A stretch of 44,326 nt of DNA from Lachnospiraceae bacterium (GTDB lineage Bacteria > Bacillota > Clostridia > Lachnospirales > Lachnospiraceae), in NCBI GenBank assembly GCA_017619295.1, contig JAFZSQ010000065.1, positions 1 through 44,326 of the forward strand, in the 5' to 3' direction. A program made the translations under genes and the position numbers. This document shows, piece by piece, positions 23,612-33,600 of this stretch. The notes below the pieces were generated by a model, which saw only the letters and a list, made by a program, of their open reading frames with translations, was not told the origin of the DNA and ran no database searches. The first letter of the stretch is position 1. Every line of letters begins with the position of its first letter.

Positions 23612-25219
23612 TTATTTAAGGAATGTGCTAAGAAGTCCACGGCCCAAAGCTGCGCCCAGGTTTCCGCCAAGCTTCTTACCGAAGGTTCCTCCCACTTTCT
23701 TTCCGAGGGTGTTTCCAAGCTCACGGCCTACGGTGCCAACCACTGTGCTTCCAACGCCCTTAATAGCGGATTTCTTTCTTCTTGCATCTGCAGCTTCCTC
23801 ACGCTCTTTAGCCTTAGCGGCTGCCGCCTCTTCTTTTGCCTTGGCTTTCTCTGCTGCGATAGCTTCCTTCTCTGCTGCCTTGGCTGCTTCAGCTTCCTCT
23901 TTCAGTCTCTGCTTCTCAGCTTCGATGTCCTTTGCATGTCTGCATAAGAACTCGTAAGCGGAATCTCTGTCCACTGCCTCAGCGTAGTGGATGTAAAGGT
24001 CGCTGGCTTTGATTTTGCTCTGTCTTACATTCTCATCAAGAGCGTCCATCTGGCTCTGAGGAGGCAAAATCTTGGTTCTCTGAACCATGGTGGGTGTACC
24101 CTTCTCATCAAGAACGGATACAAGGGCTTCACCGGTTCCAAGCTCCATCAAAGTATCATATGTGTCAAAAGCAGGATTTGCTCTGTATGCGTCTGCTGCT
24201 GCCTTTGCTGCCTTCTGCTCTGCAGGTGTGTAAGCACGAAGTGCGTGCTGAATCTTGTTTCCAAGCTGGCTTAAGATGCCGTCGGGAACGTCTGAAGGCT
24301 TCTGGGTTACAAAGTAGATACCAACGCCCTTTGAACGGATGAGCTTAACAACCTGCTCAATCTTCTGCTTTAAGTTCTTGGGAGCATCGTCAAAAAGAAG
24401 ATGTGCCTCATCAAAGAAGAAGATCATTCTGGGTTTCTCAAGATCACCTACCTCAGGAAGAGTCTCAAACAATTCGGACATCATCCAGAGTAAGAATGTG
24501 GCATACATTGTAGGATTGTTGATGAGCTTACGGCAGTCAAGAATCTGAATCATTCCCTTGCCGTTAACATCTATCTTAATCCAATCCTTAATATCAAGTG
24601 CGGGCTCACCGAAGAATAACTCTGCACCTTCAGACTCCAAAGCCACAATATTTCTTGTGATGGTGGCTACGGACTGTTTGTTGATATTTCCGTACTTCAT
24701 GGAGTACTCTGCCGCGTTCTCAGCCACATACTGAAGCATGGAGCGCAAATCCTTGGTGTCGATGAGAAGCATGTTCTCATCATCCGCAATCTTAAATACT
24801 ATTGTAAGTATGTCAGTCTGGGTATCATTTAAATCCATGATTCTGCCAAGAAGCAAAGGTCCCATCTCTGAAATCGTTGTTCTTAAAGGCAAACCATACT
24901 CACCGTATACATCCCAATATTCTGTGGGGAATGCACGATAGTCGAATCCCTCTGCCGCAAGTCCCATTGCGTCGATTCTCTTCTGTACATTCTCGTTGGG
25001 TGTTCCTGCGTTACACATGCCTGCCAGGTCGCCCTTCACGTCCGCAAAAAATACAGGCACTCCGCAATCTGAAAATGACTCAGCCAGAACCTTTAACGAA
25101 ACAGTTTTACCGGTACCGGTGGCACCTGCAATAAGGCCATGACGGTTAGCCATCTTGGGGTAGATATAAACCTTCTCATCCCCGGATTTTCCTATAAAAA
25201 TCTTTCCGTCCTGATACAT
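23612..25219 (-). CDS. HerA-like ATPase, DUF853 family
   Basis: 535 residues. Walker A 'GATGTGKT' (32-39) and Walker B 'RMIFFFDEAHLLFDDAP' (about 262-278) place it in the HerA/FtsK-type hexameric motor superfamily. 'IYFVTQKPSDVPDGILSQLGNKIQHALRAYTPAEQKA' is a hallmark of the DUF853 group. The C-terminal 110 residues are an Ala/Glu/Lys-rich coiled coil ending in a Gly-rich tail ('GGTFGKKLGGNLGAALGRGL'), possibly membrane- or partner-binding. No NurA nuclease is nearby, so a DNA-end-processing role is not supported here. GGGAGG precedes the start. Confidence 0.88.
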   Translation of the reverse strand: MYQDGKIFIGKSGDEKVYIYPKMANRHGLIAGATGTGKTVSLKVLAESFSDCGVPVFFADVKGDLAGMCNAGTPNENVQKRIDAMGLAAEGFDYRAFPTEYWDVYGEYGLPLRTTISEMGPLLLGRIMDLNDTQTDILTIVFKIADDENMLLIDTKDLRSMLQYVAENAAEYSMKYGNINKQSVATITRNIVALESEGAELFFGEPALDIKDWIKIDVNGKGMIQILDCRKLINNPTMYATFLLWMMSELFETLPEVGDLEKPRMIFFFDEAHLLFDDAPKNLKQKIEQVVKLIRSKGVGIYFVTQKPSDVPDGILSQLGNKIQHALRAYTPAEQKAAKAAADAYRANPAFDTYDTLMELGTGEALVSVLDEKGTPTMVQRTKILPPQSQMDALDENVRQSKIKASDLYIHYAEAVDRDSAYEFLCRHAKDIEAEKQRLKEEAEAAKAAEKEAIAAEKAKAKEEAAAAKAKEREEAADARRKKSAIKGVGSTVVGTVGRELGNTLGKKVGGTFGKKLGGNLGAALGRGLLSTFLK

Positions 25220-25269
25220 ACTAACCTCCCTATATATTGTAATTTTTTAGAAATGGTCCATCTCTAAAA

Positions 25270-27234
25270 TTATACTTCCTCCTCACCCTGTTTAGCAAGG
25301 GTATCAAGCTGTAATCTTACCTCATCAACAGTGTTGGAAACCATGTTGGTAGAAGCAGAAATTTCCTCCGTTGCCGCTGCAAGGTTCTGGATTCTTGTAT
25401 TAACGCTTTCAACGATTTCAAGAAGATCCTTGGTTTCCTCCACAATGTTTGTCATGGATTCCTGGATATTTCTGTTGGCCTCTCCGGAATTCTCTGCGGT
25501 CTCCTTGGAGTCTGCTGCCAGATGGTTGATTTCGCTTGCAACAACCGCAAAGCCCTTGCCTGCATCTCCGGCTCTTGCTGCCTCTATGGATGCATTCAAT
25601 GCAAGAAGGTTTGTCTGGTTGGCGATATCTACGACTTTTTCATTATTGGCCTGAAGCTCTGTCAGGTACTTTCCGATAACTTCGATGGAGTCGTTAAGTC
25701 TGTTACAGAAATCCGTAACGTTGCACATCTCGCCGGATACAGCGGAACTTTCCTCTGCGTTCTCGTTGTTGCCCTTAACCATGCCTTCGATGGAATCACC
25801 AAGAATTGCAAAGTTCTTGTCGATTTCAGTAACGGTTCTTAAGATCTCATCCTTCTGGGAATTGAGCATGGTTCTTTCTTTCTCAACCATTTCCTGAGCT
25901 TCAACCTTCTCAGCTTCAACCAGATCTTTAAGGTAATGAACACAGTTAATCTTGTGGTTGAATCCGTTGAAAATGGCTATTGCCATATCTTTACAGGTAT
26001 CGTAACCACAGCATGAGCAGTTGATTTTCCTGGACTCGGCATCAAACTTGTTCATCTCTTTGAATACACCGTCAAGCTGCGCCTCTGTAGGAATCTTATG
26101 AGCTGCGCTTCTTGATTTGTCAGTGTATGTTCTTATGTAGTCATTGAGGTTCAGGTTTGCAAACTGCTTATTAAGAGCGGCAAGACGTTTTTCGGGAGTA
26201 AGGTCTCTTGCCCATGCGCCCTTCTTTCCGTTCTTCTTAACGCTCTCCTGAATCTTATAAACATTGTATAAAGGATCGTCGCAGTCGGTAATCTTTGGAT
26301 CTGTTCCCGTTCCGCTGATACATCCATGCTCACAGTTAAGAGCGTCAATGAAGAGGAAGGGGGTTTTACCAAGTTTAATTCTGTCTTTGTTGCTCTCGAG
26401 GAAATGGTACATTTTCTTCTCGCCCTCAATCTGACGAATGAAAACATCATTTCCGAGGAGCCAGAAAACGTTCTCCTTTAAGCCGCCGGGCATGGGATAG
26501 ATTGAACCGAGGCCATACTCGATTTCATCTGATGCGGGAGGTCCAAAGAGATTGTTCTTTGACATGTATTCCATGAGATGTTTGAAGGTTACATTGTAAT
26601 TGACGTAGCCGTGGGTGTTGGGGTCGTCAATCTCCATCTTCTTGGCAATACAGGGGCTTATGAAAGCCAGTTTCTCCTGCACGTTCATTTCCTTGCGGGC
26701 GTAGATTGCGCCGCACATCATGGGAGAGTGTACAGGGAAAAGTTTAGGTAAAAGTTCGGGAAGATATCTTTCGATGTAGCCCACAACCGCAGGGCAGGGC
26801 TGAGAAATACCACCGAGATAATTGTGGGTCTGGATGTATTTGATATATGCCCACGTGGTGATATCTGCGCCAAATGAAATGCTTATCATTCGATTGACGC
26901 CAAGTTTTTTAAGGCCGCCTAAGGCCTTCTCATATTCGTTCGGATAATCTGCAAGAAATGCGGGAGCAATAAGGATTGAAATCTTTTCGCCTTTTTTCAA
27001 ATCCTCAAAGAATCGTTCGGTATCATCTCTGAATTCTCTTGCGCCATGCTCACAGGCGTCGAAACATGCACCGCAGGCGATACATTTGTCAGGGTCTACT
27101 TCAATTCGGGATTTGCCGTTTTCATCAGCTTCCGTTGATATGCAGGCACCCATTGCGCTGCAGACACGGATACATTTGTTACAACCTACACAATTTTCGT
27201 TCGTATAAACCAAAGACTGCTTTACTGTGGCCAT
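25270..27234 (-). CDS. Sensory [FeFe]-hydrogenase fused to a chemoreceptor signalling domain
   Basis: 654 residues from the ATG at 27234 (GGAGG upstream). No TM helix. Two ferredoxin [4Fe-4S] motifs come first (C15/18/21/25 and the '[11 protein letters not shown]' run). An H-cluster domain follows with the four ligand cysteines in altered contexts: '[12 protein letters not shown]', 'ISPCIAKK' and '[11 protein letters not shown]'. Next is a CxCC-type Fe-S motif ('[10 protein letters not shown]', about 405-414), then a coiled coil and a chemoreceptor tip '[22 protein letters not shown]'. It probably senses H2 or redox state in the cytoplasm and passes it to the chemotaxis complex. Catalytic turnover is doubtful. 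Confidence 0.88.
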   Translation of the reverse strand: MATVKQSLVYTNENCVGCNKCIRVCSAMGACISTEADENGKSRIEVDPDKCIACGACFDACEHGAREFRDDTERFFEDLKKGEKISILIAPAFLADYPNEYEKALGGLKKLGVNRMISISFGADITTWAYIKYIQTHNYLGGISQPCPAVVGYIERYLPELLPKLFPVHSPMMCGAIYARKEMNVQEKLAFISPCIAKKMEIDDPNTHGYVNYNVTFKHLMEYMSKNNLFGPPASDEIEYGLGSIYPMPGGLKENVFWLLGNDVFIRQIEGEKKMYHFLESNKDRIKLGKTPFLFIDALNCEHGCISGTGTDPKITDCDDPLYNVYKIQESVKKNGKKGAWARDLTPEKRLAALNKQFANLNLNDYIRTYTDKSRSAAHKIPTEAQLDGVFKEMNKFDAESRKINCSCCGYDTCKDMAIAIFNGFNHKINCVHYLKDLVEAEKVEAQEMVEKERTMLNSQKDEILRTVTEIDKNFAILGDSIEGMVKGNNENAEESSAVSGEMCNVTDFCNRLNDSIEVIGKYLTELQANNEKVVDIANQTNLLALNASIEAARAGDAGKGFAVVASEINHLAADSKETAENSGEANRNIQESMTNIVEETKDLLEIVESVNTRIQNLAAATEEISASTNMVSNTVDEVRLQLDTLAKQGEEEV

Positions 27235-27293
27235 AAAAGATACCTCCGTATTCAAATTTTGATTTGTCCTTCAAAATAGCGTGCTTAAGGTAT

Positions 27294-27322
27294 ATTGTAT
27301 GCTCAATTCGTAAATTTCGCAA
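27294..27322 (-). promoter_or_regulatory. Predicted promoter of the hydrogenase-chemoreceptor gene
   Basis: Minus strand: TTGCGA (27317-27322), 17-bp spacer, TACAAT (27294-27299), about 60 bases upstream of the start codon. Confidence 0.55.
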
Positions 27323-27354
27323 GTCTTTTCTGATTATATTTGACGCAATATAAA

Positions 27355-27436
27355 ATAGGTGCAAAAAGGGGACAGTCCCCAAACTGCACATCCTTTGGGA
27401 CGTGCAATTTGGGGACTGTCCCCTTTTTGCACCTAT
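27355..27436. repeat. GGGGACAGTCCCC repeat, paired inverted units (82-bp hairpin)
   Basis: Two head-to-head units form 35-base arms that pair almost perfectly (one mismatch), around a 12-base centre. Each arm runs ATAGGTGCAAAAA, then GGGGACAGTCCCC, then a TGCAC end. It begins one base after the znuA stop, and each strand offers GGGGACTGTCCCC followed by TTTTT, so it may act as a terminator. Confidence 0.88.
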
Positions 27437-27437
27437 A

Positions 27438-28523
27438 TTAGTCTATTGCCTTCTTAAGGGTTTCAAGGTTGTTTTCCATTGCGGAAAGGTATGACACCCC
27501 TTTTGCGGCGTCAGCGGTTGAAGCTGACTGAAGGGAATCAAGCTCAAGGATCGGAAGGTCCTTGTTTGATGCGTTGTCACGGATGGTCTCTGCTAACTTC
27601 TTGTTGTCTCCTTCGATTGTAAGGATTGCGGGAAGGGAGAGTTCGTCGACTTTTTCCGCAAGGAATACTACTGTTTCAAAGCTTGCTTCGGTCTCGGCTG
27701 AGCAACCTGCAAATGCTGCAAAGTACTCAAGGTCGTAATCGTCAACCAGGTATCTGAAGGGGAAGCGGTCTCCGAAAAGAACTGTCTTTACTGAAGCATT
27801 CTTTGTAGCTTCCATGTACTTCTCATCAAGAGCATCAAGCTTTTCTTCGTAAGCATTAAGGTTTGCCAGGTACTCGTCTGTGTTTGCCTTATCGATGTCT
27901 GTTAATGCCAGAGCAATCTCGGCGCATAATGTCTTTGCATTTCTGATTGAAAGCCAGACATGTTCATCTTTTTCGTCTTCGTGTTCGTGCTCGTGGTCGT
28001 GGTCTGCGTCTTCATCATCGTGATCATGGTCATGATCTTCATCTTCTCCATCTTCGTGTTCATGTTCATGATCTTCGTCCTCGCCGTCCTCGTGATGGTG
28101 TTCATGTTCCATACCCTCAACGATTTCTTCATCCTTTACTGCGTCACCAAGGGCTTCAAGCATGTTGATGACTTTCATATCCTTGTTGGTTGCCTGTGCC
28201 AGAACGTCCTCAACCCACTCGTCGGACTCACCGCCAACATATATGAACAAATCGCAAGCTGCGATTTTTGAAATGTCTTCGGCGGTAGGCTGGTAGCTGT
28301 GAAGGTCCACGCCATTGTCGAGTAAGAGGGTTAACTCGACGTTGTCAGCTTTTTCGCCAAGAACTTCCTTGGCCCAGTCGTACGCCGGGAAGATGGTGGC
28401 CACCACCTGTATCTTGTCTGCGGCCTGCGCATTGTCGGCGGAGGCACTACCCGCACCTGCGCATCCTGCAAGCCCCGCACAAGCAAGAACCGCAGCAATT
28501 ACTATTGATAATATTCTTTTCAT
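27438..28523 (-). CDS. znuA: Zinc ABC transporter substrate-binding lipoprotein, ZnuA-like
   Basis: 361 residues from the ATG at 28523 (AGGAGGAG upstream). Signal peptide with lipobox LAGC (Cys21). Cluster A-I metal-binding fold: His ligand in 'GVDLHSYQPT' (75) and in 'DEHVWLS' (188). Between them lies a 50-residue His/Asp/Glu-rich loop (139-188) thought to capture zinc. The usual third His site reads 'DRFPFRYLVDDY', with Arg, a variant seen in clostridial relatives. No permease or ATPase gene is adjacent. Divergent from a Fur-family gene across a gap with two TTGCAA inverted repeats, fitting zinc-repressed expression. Confidence 0.86.
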   Translation of the reverse strand: MKRILSIVIAAVLACAGLAGCAGAGSASADNAQAADKIQVVATIFPAYDWAKEVLGEKADNVELTLLLDNGVDLHSYQPTAEDISKIAACDLFIYVGGESDEWVEDVLAQATNKDMKVINMLEALGDAVKDEEIVEGMEHEHHHEDGEDEDHEHEHEDGEDEDHDHDHDDEDADHDHEHEHEDEKDEHVWLSIRNAKTLCAEIALALTDIDKANTDEYLANLNAYEEKLDALDEKYMEATKNASVKTVLFGDRFPFRYLVDDYDLEYFAAFAGCSAETEASFETVVFLAEKVDELSLPAILTIEGDNKKLAETIRDNASNKDLPILELDSLQSASTADAAKGVSYLSAMENNLETLKKAID

Positions 28524-28585
28524 TGTAAAAATCTCCTCCTCTATATAAATGTAATAATTCAACATAATGAAACTTTTGCAAATCT

Positions 28586-28605
28586 GTTGCAAAAACATTT
28601 GCAAC
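28586..28605. promoter_or_regulatory. Zur/Fur-type operator 1
   Basis: GTTGCAAA-AACA-TTTGCAAC: an exact 8-bp inverted repeat with a 4-bp gap, lying just downstream of the znuA -10. A further TTTTGCAAA half site adjoins it. Confidence 0.6.
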
Positions 28606-28615
28606 ACAATTGCAT

Positions 28616-28643
28616 ATTATAGCACTCAAAATTTACTTGTCAA
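28616..28643 (-). promoter_or_regulatory. Predicted promoter of znuA
   Basis: Minus strand: TTGACA (28638-28643), 16-bp spacer, TATAAT (28616-28621) preceded by TGC. A near-consensus promoter, which would need repression. Confidence 0.75.
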
Positions 28644-28648
28644 TAGAA

Positions 28649-28667
28649 TTTGCAAAAATGTTGCATA
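28649..28667. promoter_or_regulatory. Zur/Fur-type operator 2
   Basis: TTTGCAA-AAATG-TTGCATA: an imperfect inverted repeat similar to operator 1. It lies between the divergent znuA and fur-family promoters and so could regulate both. Confidence 0.5.
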
Positions 28668-28674
28668 TTTTTAT

Positions 28675-28703
28675 TTGTGCCAAAATACGCACTGTGCTAT
28701 ATT
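28675..28703 (+). promoter_or_regulatory. Predicted promoter of the fur-DHH-TIR cluster
   Basis: TTGTGC (28675-28680), 17-bp spacer, TATATT (28698-28703), 22 bases before the Fur-family start. Weak -35. Confidence 0.45.
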
Positions 28704-28725
28704 ATAAGTTGGGTGGAAAAAAACT

Positions 28726-29136
28726 ATGAAAAATGCATACAAAACCAAAGCCAGAGAATTAATAATTTCATATCTTAAAGAGAACTGCGACAGACGCTTC
28801 ACCGCCAGAGAAATTTTCGACTATGTGACGGAGAACGCCGAGGGTGTCAACAGGACTACCATATACAGAAACCTGGATCGCATGTGCGAACAGGGTGATT
28901 TGACCAAATTCAAAGAGCCCAATCAGGACGCATGGTATTTCCAGTACTCCAGTGAGCACAAGCACTGCAACTCACACATGCATGCCCAGTGCTCTGAATG
29001 CGGCAAGATTTTCCATCTGGAGAATTCTTTCGTGGACGATTTCGAGAATCGCGTGCGCGATGCATACGGCCTCGATGTCAACGCCTCAAAGACCATAATC
29101 ATCGGCGTATGCGACGACTGCAATAAGAAGGGTTAA
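28726..29136 (+). CDS. Fur-family metalloregulator, probably Zur
   Basis: 136 residues. N-terminal winged helix ('RFTAREIFDYVTENAEGVNRTTIYRNLDRM') and C-terminal dimerisation domain with the metal site 'HKHCNSHMHAQCSECGKI'. A structural zinc is held by CSEC (about 87-90) and CDDC near the C-terminus. Zinc specificity is inferred from the divergent znuA gene and the shared TTGCAA inverted repeats; an Fe or Mn sensor is the alternative. The DHH gene starts seven bases after the stop, so this regulator heads a three-gene cluster. Confidence 0.85.
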   Translation: MKNAYKTKARELIISYLKENCDRRFTAREIFDYVTENAEGVNRTTIYRNLDRMCEQGDLTKFKEPNQDAWYFQYSSEHKHCNSHMHAQCSECGKIFHLENSFVDDFENRVRDAYGLDVNASKTIIIGVCDDCNKKG

Positions 29137-29143
29137 TTCAAAC

Positions 29144-30658
29144 ATGGCTTTATCTTTATCCGAACTTACCAAATATAAGAATATAGTTATCCAGTGTCAC
29201 GACAACCCGGATGCTGACGCTCTTGCCAGCGGCTTTGCCCTTAAATGGTTTTTGCAAAACCGCGGTATCTCTGCTCGCTTTATTTACGGCGGGAAATTCG
29301 CAATCAAGAAAGCAAACCTTGCTCTTATGAAAGAGGTTCTTGGCATCGACGTGGAATTTGTCAAAAAGCTTGATGAAATTCCGGAGCTTCTAATCACCGT
29401 CGACTGCTGCTACGGCGAAAGCAACGTGACCAAATTTGATGCGGACAAAATTGCGGTTATCGATCACCACAGAGTTTTCGGTTCCGTTCCTGAACTTTCC
29501 GATGTAAGAAGCAACTACGGTTCCTGCTCCACCATCATTTATGAACTGCTGGTAAAGGAAGGCGTGGACATCAATACTGATTCCAACGTGGCCACTGCTC
29601 TTTACTACGGTCTTATGACGGATACGGGTAACTTCTCCGAGATCTTCCACCCGGCCGATAAGGACTTAAGAGATTTTGCTGCTTTTAACAGCGCTGATAT
29701 AATATTATTTAAAAATTCCAATCTCTCCAGAGAGGAACTGGGCATTGCAGGCGACGCTCTTAACAATGCCAAATACAACGACGAATACAGATACGGTCTC
29801 ATTGAAGCCGCTCCCTGCGACCCAAATATTTTAGGTGTCATCAGCGACATGCTTCTTGAGGTCAATACCATAGATACCTGCGTGGTTTACAGCATTCTGC
29901 CCTTTGGCGTGAAGTTTTCGGTGCGAAGCTGCGTCAGAGAGGTTAAGGCCGGTGAGCTGGCAGGCTACATCGCTGAGAGCCTCGGCGGTGGCGGCGGTCA
30001 CATTTTCAAAGCCGGGGGCTTCCTTAATAAGGAACTTCTCGAGCAGGCAGGCATCAAGTATAAGAGACATAAACTTGCGGAATTTATTACCTATAAGATA
30101 AACAGATACTTCGCCGAGTCTGAGATTATTTATGCCGGAGAGCATGCGGAAGACCTTTCTGAGATGGCTCACTTCGTTAAGAAGGAAATTCCCGTGGGCT
30201 TTGTTAAGGCCACATCCATTTCGGCTCCCGGAAGAAATATCACCGTCAGAACTTTGGAGGGCGACGTTGATGTACCCGTTAAGGATGACGTTTACATCAT
30301 CATCGGAGTTGACGGCGAGATTTATCCCATTAACAAGACGAAGTTTGACGCGTCCTACAAAGTTTCCGATGCGCCCTACGTTTTCCCGGGAGAATACCCT
30401 CCCGCAGCTGTTGATGTGAAGACAGGGGAACGTATAGAGCTTCTTCCCTTTGCCTCAAGCTGCATTGCTTCCGCAAAGGACGGCGGAATCTACGCAAGAG
30501 TTTTGGACCACAGAGTCAAGGTTTTCACCAAGTGGGATCCCGACAAGTACTATCTGGGAGTTCCCGGAGACTATCTTGCAGTAAGGGCCGACGACAACAA
30601 GGACGTATACATAATCGCCAAAGATATATTCGGAAAGACATACGAGGAGTATAAATGA
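29144..30658 (+). CDS. DHH-family phosphoesterase with C-terminal extension
   Basis: 504 residues. DHH domain: 'CHDNPDADA' (18-26), Asp87 in 'TVDCC', 'IDHHR' (106-110) and 'MTDTGNF' (158-164). DHHA1 domain: 'SLGGGGGHIFKAGGF' (279-293). Such soluble enzymes degrade nanoRNA, pApA or cyclic dinucleotides with Mn2+. The last ~170 residues (330-504) are not part of known NrnA-type proteins I recall; they contain two similar stretches starting 'DVYII' (382 and 487), each ending in an F-x-x-x-Y pattern. The gene overlaps the TIR gene by four bases (ATGA), implying coupled translation. Confidence 0.85.
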   Translation: MALSLSELTKYKNIVIQCHDNPDADALASGFALKWFLQNRGISARFIYGGKFAIKKANLALMKEVLGIDVEFVKKLDEIPELLITVDCCYGESNVTKFDADKIAVIDHHRVFGSVPELSDVRSNYGSCSTIIYELLVKEGVDINTDSNVATALYYGLMTDTGNFSEIFHPADKDLRDFAAFNSADIILFKNSNLSREELGIAGDALNNAKYNDEYRYGLIEAAPCDPNILGVISDMLLEVNTIDTCVVYSILPFGVKFSVRSCVREVKAGELAGYIAESLGGGGGHIFKAGGFLNKELLEQAGIKYKRHKLAEFITYKINRYFAESEIIYAGEHAEDLSEMAHFVKKEIPVGFVKATSISAPGRNITVRTLEGDVDVPVKDDVYIIIGVDGEIYPINKTKFDASYKVSDAPYVFPGEYPPAAVDVKTGERIELLPFASSCIASAKDGGIYARVLDHRVKVFTKWDPDKYYLGVPGDYLAVRADDNKDVYIIAKDIFGKTYEEYK

Positions 30659-33600
30659 AATACGATGCGTTTATAAGCTACAGGCACTCCCCTTTAGATA
30701 TGGAGATTGCCAAGAAGGTTCACACTGCCCTTGAGACCTACAAGGTTCCAAAGTCGGTAAAGGCCAAAATTGAAAAGAAAAAAATCACCAGGGTTTTCAG
30801 AGATCAGGAGGAGCTTCCCATCGGAAGCAACCTAAGCGACAACATCTCGGAAGCCCTTTCTTCATCTGAGAAATTAATCGTCATCTGCTCCCCCAGAACC
30901 CCCGAATCCGAGTGGGTGGGCAAGGAGATTGACGCCTTTATCAAAATGCACGGAAGAGACAACGTGCTGGCTGTTCTTATAGAAGGCGAGCCCGACGAAA
31001 GCTTCCCTCCCGCACTTCTTACAGACGGAAACGGTAATAACGTGGAGCCCTTGGCCGCTGACATAAGAGGCGAAACAAAGAAGGAGAGAAACACCAAGTT
31101 TAAGACAGAAATCTTAAGGCTCATCGCTCCCATTCTCGGCTGCTCTTATGATGATTTGAAGCAGCGCCACAGAGAAAGAATTATAAAAAGGACAATCTCT
31201 CTTGTTTCCGCAGGAGCTTTGGTTGTTGCAATCGCAGGTGCAGCTTTTGGTATCTACAATGCAAAAGTTGCGGAGCGAATGGAAAAGCTTGCCAACGAAA
31301 AGGCAGCTTTGGCTGATGAGAAGACCAGGCTTGCCGATGAGGTAACTGCCGAATACTATGAGAAACAGAAGAATCAGTCAAGGTTTTTGGCTAAGGAGGC
31401 CCTGCAGCTTTTATCAGAAGGAAAAAGACAGGATGCCTATCTTGTGGCAAAGGAGGCTTTGCCGGATTCGAACTTTTATCCGGATGGCATCACCAAAGAA
31501 AGGCCCTTCGTTCCCGAGGCAGAGCATGCCTTAAGCGAAATCCTGCACACCTACGACCTTGGCCGCGACATGGCCTTTGACCGCACTTTAAGCCACAGGC
31601 TGACCCTTGAAGACATTGAAATGAGCAAGGACGACACTCTCCTTATCACCAGAGATTTCGGAAGCAATGTCTATGTTTGGGACACCAAAAACTGGCAGAT
31701 GAAGGTTCTCATTGAGCCTGCCGTCGGTTCAAACAATTATCTTGAAACAGTAGAATACGCCAACGCTGACAGCTCAGGCGTTTATGTGGTCTGCGAGAAG
31801 ACCTTTAATAAATATGGCTTCGACGGAGAACTCATTTACTCCACCGAAACTTCAAACTACGTGAAGGAAGGCTATGTGGACTCGGAACTCGGCCTTGGTT
31901 TTTGCGTCGCAAACAACACTGTAGATGTGGTGGATTTGACCAGCGGCGAGATCAAGGAAACTCTTGAAGTTCCAGAGGATCAGGTTTTTTACTCCAAGGT
32001 GGACACCACTTCCGATGGTCTGTTCCTGTGCACCGTTTGCGACACGGAGTCCGATAAAGTAGGACTTGGTGTTTTTGACATAGAAGGCAAAAACAGAATA
32101 ATCTCCAACGTGTCCGAGACCTACGTTCTGGAATATTACTACACCCCTTCGGGGCATCTGGCGGTCCTTAGCACCAACGACGATTTCGTGCTTGAGGGAG
32201 TCAGGGGACTTTGGCTTGATCTTTTGGATCCGGAAACCGGCAAAATTCTCTGGAGCAAGGAAATTCCAAACAGAGTCAGCATGGTTGCCACCTTCGACGC
32301 CCACTTGAAGGCGAGACAGTTTACGGATGATTTGGGAGTCGATAATAAGCAGATAGTTGTCACCATTGAAAGTGATGCATACTGCATTGATGAAAATGAC
32401 GGTTCTGTCATTTCTACTCTCACTCTTCCTGCGGAGGCTATCAGCCTGAATCTTAGAAGTGATAACGAATTCGGTTTTGTGGGATATACAAACGGAAATG
32501 TAGATACAATCGATTTTACCGAGGGAAGAATTTACCCCGACAATGTGATTACCACGGATTTGCCCATCAGGGAGCTGATTATCGCAAACCACATGGTGAT
32601 GATTCGCGCGGCGTCCTCTTCCGATGTTTATGTGCTTAAATATCACGAGAAAGAGGATGTGAAGGTTGTCACGGAAAACGCCAAGGGCGAAACCATTAAG
32701 GCGGCACCTCTTTACGGCGACTGGTTCGTCACTAGCAATGAGGGCTCTTACAAGTTCTATGACTTTACGGGAAAGGTTCTCTACACCCACGATAAATGCG
32801 ACGGCTACGCCACCGGCGAGACTTTCTTTGGGGATAAGTTTGTGATCTGGGAGACCGACAGGCTTTGGATTATTGACCCTGCCACCTGGACCGACGAGGA
32901 ACTTGTCTACAGCGATATGGGGCTTGAGGGCGATGAGAGTTACTTCGATATTCTGGCCACGGACGACGGAAGATACAACGTTTTATGGCGCTCCAGGAAC
33001 GTTGCGGTTCTTGATTTGGAGGAGCGTAAGTTTGTGCTTGAAGCTGAGGCAGCGAATATAATCGGTAACGTTGAAATTGCTCCTCACGGAGATTTCCTTT
33101 ATATTTCCGAGCCTGAAAACGGCCTTGCACAGATAAGAATTTCCGACAAGGAAGAGAAAGATTTCGGGAATGAGAATTTGAAAGCTCTTTCGGATTTGAG
33201 CCATTTGCAGTACCTTAGATTGTCCCATGACGGCACAAAGATTGCCATGGCCTGCAGCGACGGTGTTCTTCGAATAGTCAACACCTCCTCCTTTACTGTG
33301 ACGGAGGAACTGCCCTTCTATGCGAAGTTGAAATGTTCCATATTTTTCACTGATGAGGATCGTTTCCTTGTGTACCAGGGGGATGATTTGAAGGTGAAGA
33401 TTTATGATGTGAAGAATAAGAGTATTGTGTATACCTTTGATGCGGGGGCAAGCATCAGCCATTATGTCGGCAGTGATTGGCTGGCTCTATGCGATGGCTA
33501 TGACATTTACCTTCTCACCAACAATATTCACACGCCTGTTGATCCTGCCGAGTTTGGTCTCCTGGCGTCACCTGAGTACGCTTCCCTGTATGTGCCTACG

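Noticed and set aside
23612..25219. HerA-NurA or HerA-DUF4297/Sir2 defence pair
   Set aside because: No nuclease, Sir2 or DUF4297 gene flanks it, and its neighbours are a response regulator and a hydrogenase-type sensor.
27950..28120. CRISPR-like short repeats in the znuA gene
   Set aside because: The repeats are codon-level low complexity encoding His/Asp/Glu, without constant spacers.
27947..28271. Long plus-strand frames opposite the znuA His-rich loop
   Set aside because: They mirror the repetitive GAC/CAT/GAA codons of the loop and have no ribosome site or recognisable protein.
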